Translations under genes and position numbers: made by a program
Notes under the pieces: model-generated
Seen by the model: only the letters and a program-made list of their open reading frames with translations
What the model was told of the DNA's origin: nothing
The model's database searches: none
Source of the DNA: Axinella damicornis
Taxonomy: Eukaryota; Porifera; Demospongiae; Axinellida; Axinellidae
Assembly: GCA_963931865.1 (NCBI GenBank)
Contig: OZ007505.1
Span: 682,001-746,000, forward strand
Direction of reading: 5' to 3'
DNA: 64,000 bases
Part shown: positions 63,814-64,000 of the stretch, in pieces
Position numbering within the stretch: the stretch's first letter is position 1
How the letters are laid out: every line of letters begins with the position of its first letter

Positions 63814-64000
63814 GTGAGTGGGTACCATAAAAACCCTCTCCCCTGGACCGGCCATCAAGGCTGTCATTTTCTGTCTGTCAATGGTGAATACAGCCCTCGG
63901 ATGGATCAAATTTTAGCTCTATATCTCTCACATCATACACTGTGCTGTCATGTCCAGTGATGTCATGATACTGTCATCATGGCTTGCAGTGGTCAGTTGT
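63814..64000 (+). other. PALS1-like intron 6, start
   Basis: Begins with the donor GTGAGT at 63814. No further exon before the window ends. Confidence 0.6.

Overview
This is metazoan genomic DNA, most likely from a sponge or another early-branching marine invertebrate. Genes are split into many short exons with ordinary GT-AG introns (plus two GC-AG introns), and introns and spacers are full of minisatellites, G/C homopolymers, GGGA arrays, foldback MITEs and tRNA-derived SINEs. The gene families (Wnt, membrin, Crumbs-complex MAGUKs, SPATS2) are animal ones. The sponge assignment is inference; nothing here is diagnostic for a species. Exons were assembled by hand from splice sites, reading phase and remembered family sequence.

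Layout. (1) 1-8.6 kb: almost only repeats, with a broken SWIM zinc-finger fragment at 2.1-2.3 kb and an unassigned exon-like ORF at 3.2 kb. (2) 8.7-17.6 kb, minus: the 5' half of a CNPPD1-like cyclin-domain gene, with large repeat-filled introns. (3) 18.3-21.1 kb, minus: a complete three-exon Wnt gene (353 aa). (4) 22.3-39.6 kb, minus: a complete eight-exon GOSR2/membrin Golgi SNARE gene (215 aa). (5) 39.9-51.7 kb, plus: a SPATS2-family gene, head-to-head with GOSR2 across a 300-bp spacer, with a long acidic repeat-rich tail. (6) 52.5-58.4 kb, minus: a complete twelve-exon MPP2/MPP6 (Varicose)-like MAGUK (561 aa). (7) 61.0-64.0 kb, plus: the 5' half of a PALS1/MPP5-like MAGUK (L27-L27-PDZ) that runs off the window.

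The most interesting point is the order of genes. In humans GOSR2 lies beside WNT9B/WNT3 (17q21), CNPPD1 lies near WNT6/WNT10A (2q35), SPATS2 lies near WNT1/WNT10B (12q13), and MPP2/MPP3 are also on 17q21. Finding one Wnt gene flanked by GOSR2, CNPPD1, SPATS2 and an MPP gene within about 50 kb suggests that the neighbourhood of the ancestral Wnt cluster is preserved here. Second, several introns show tandem amplification of their own exon-intron junctions, producing arrays of decoy splice donors. Third, a family of foldback elements with shared termini (TAGCCTCGTTCCCAG) is scattered through the window.
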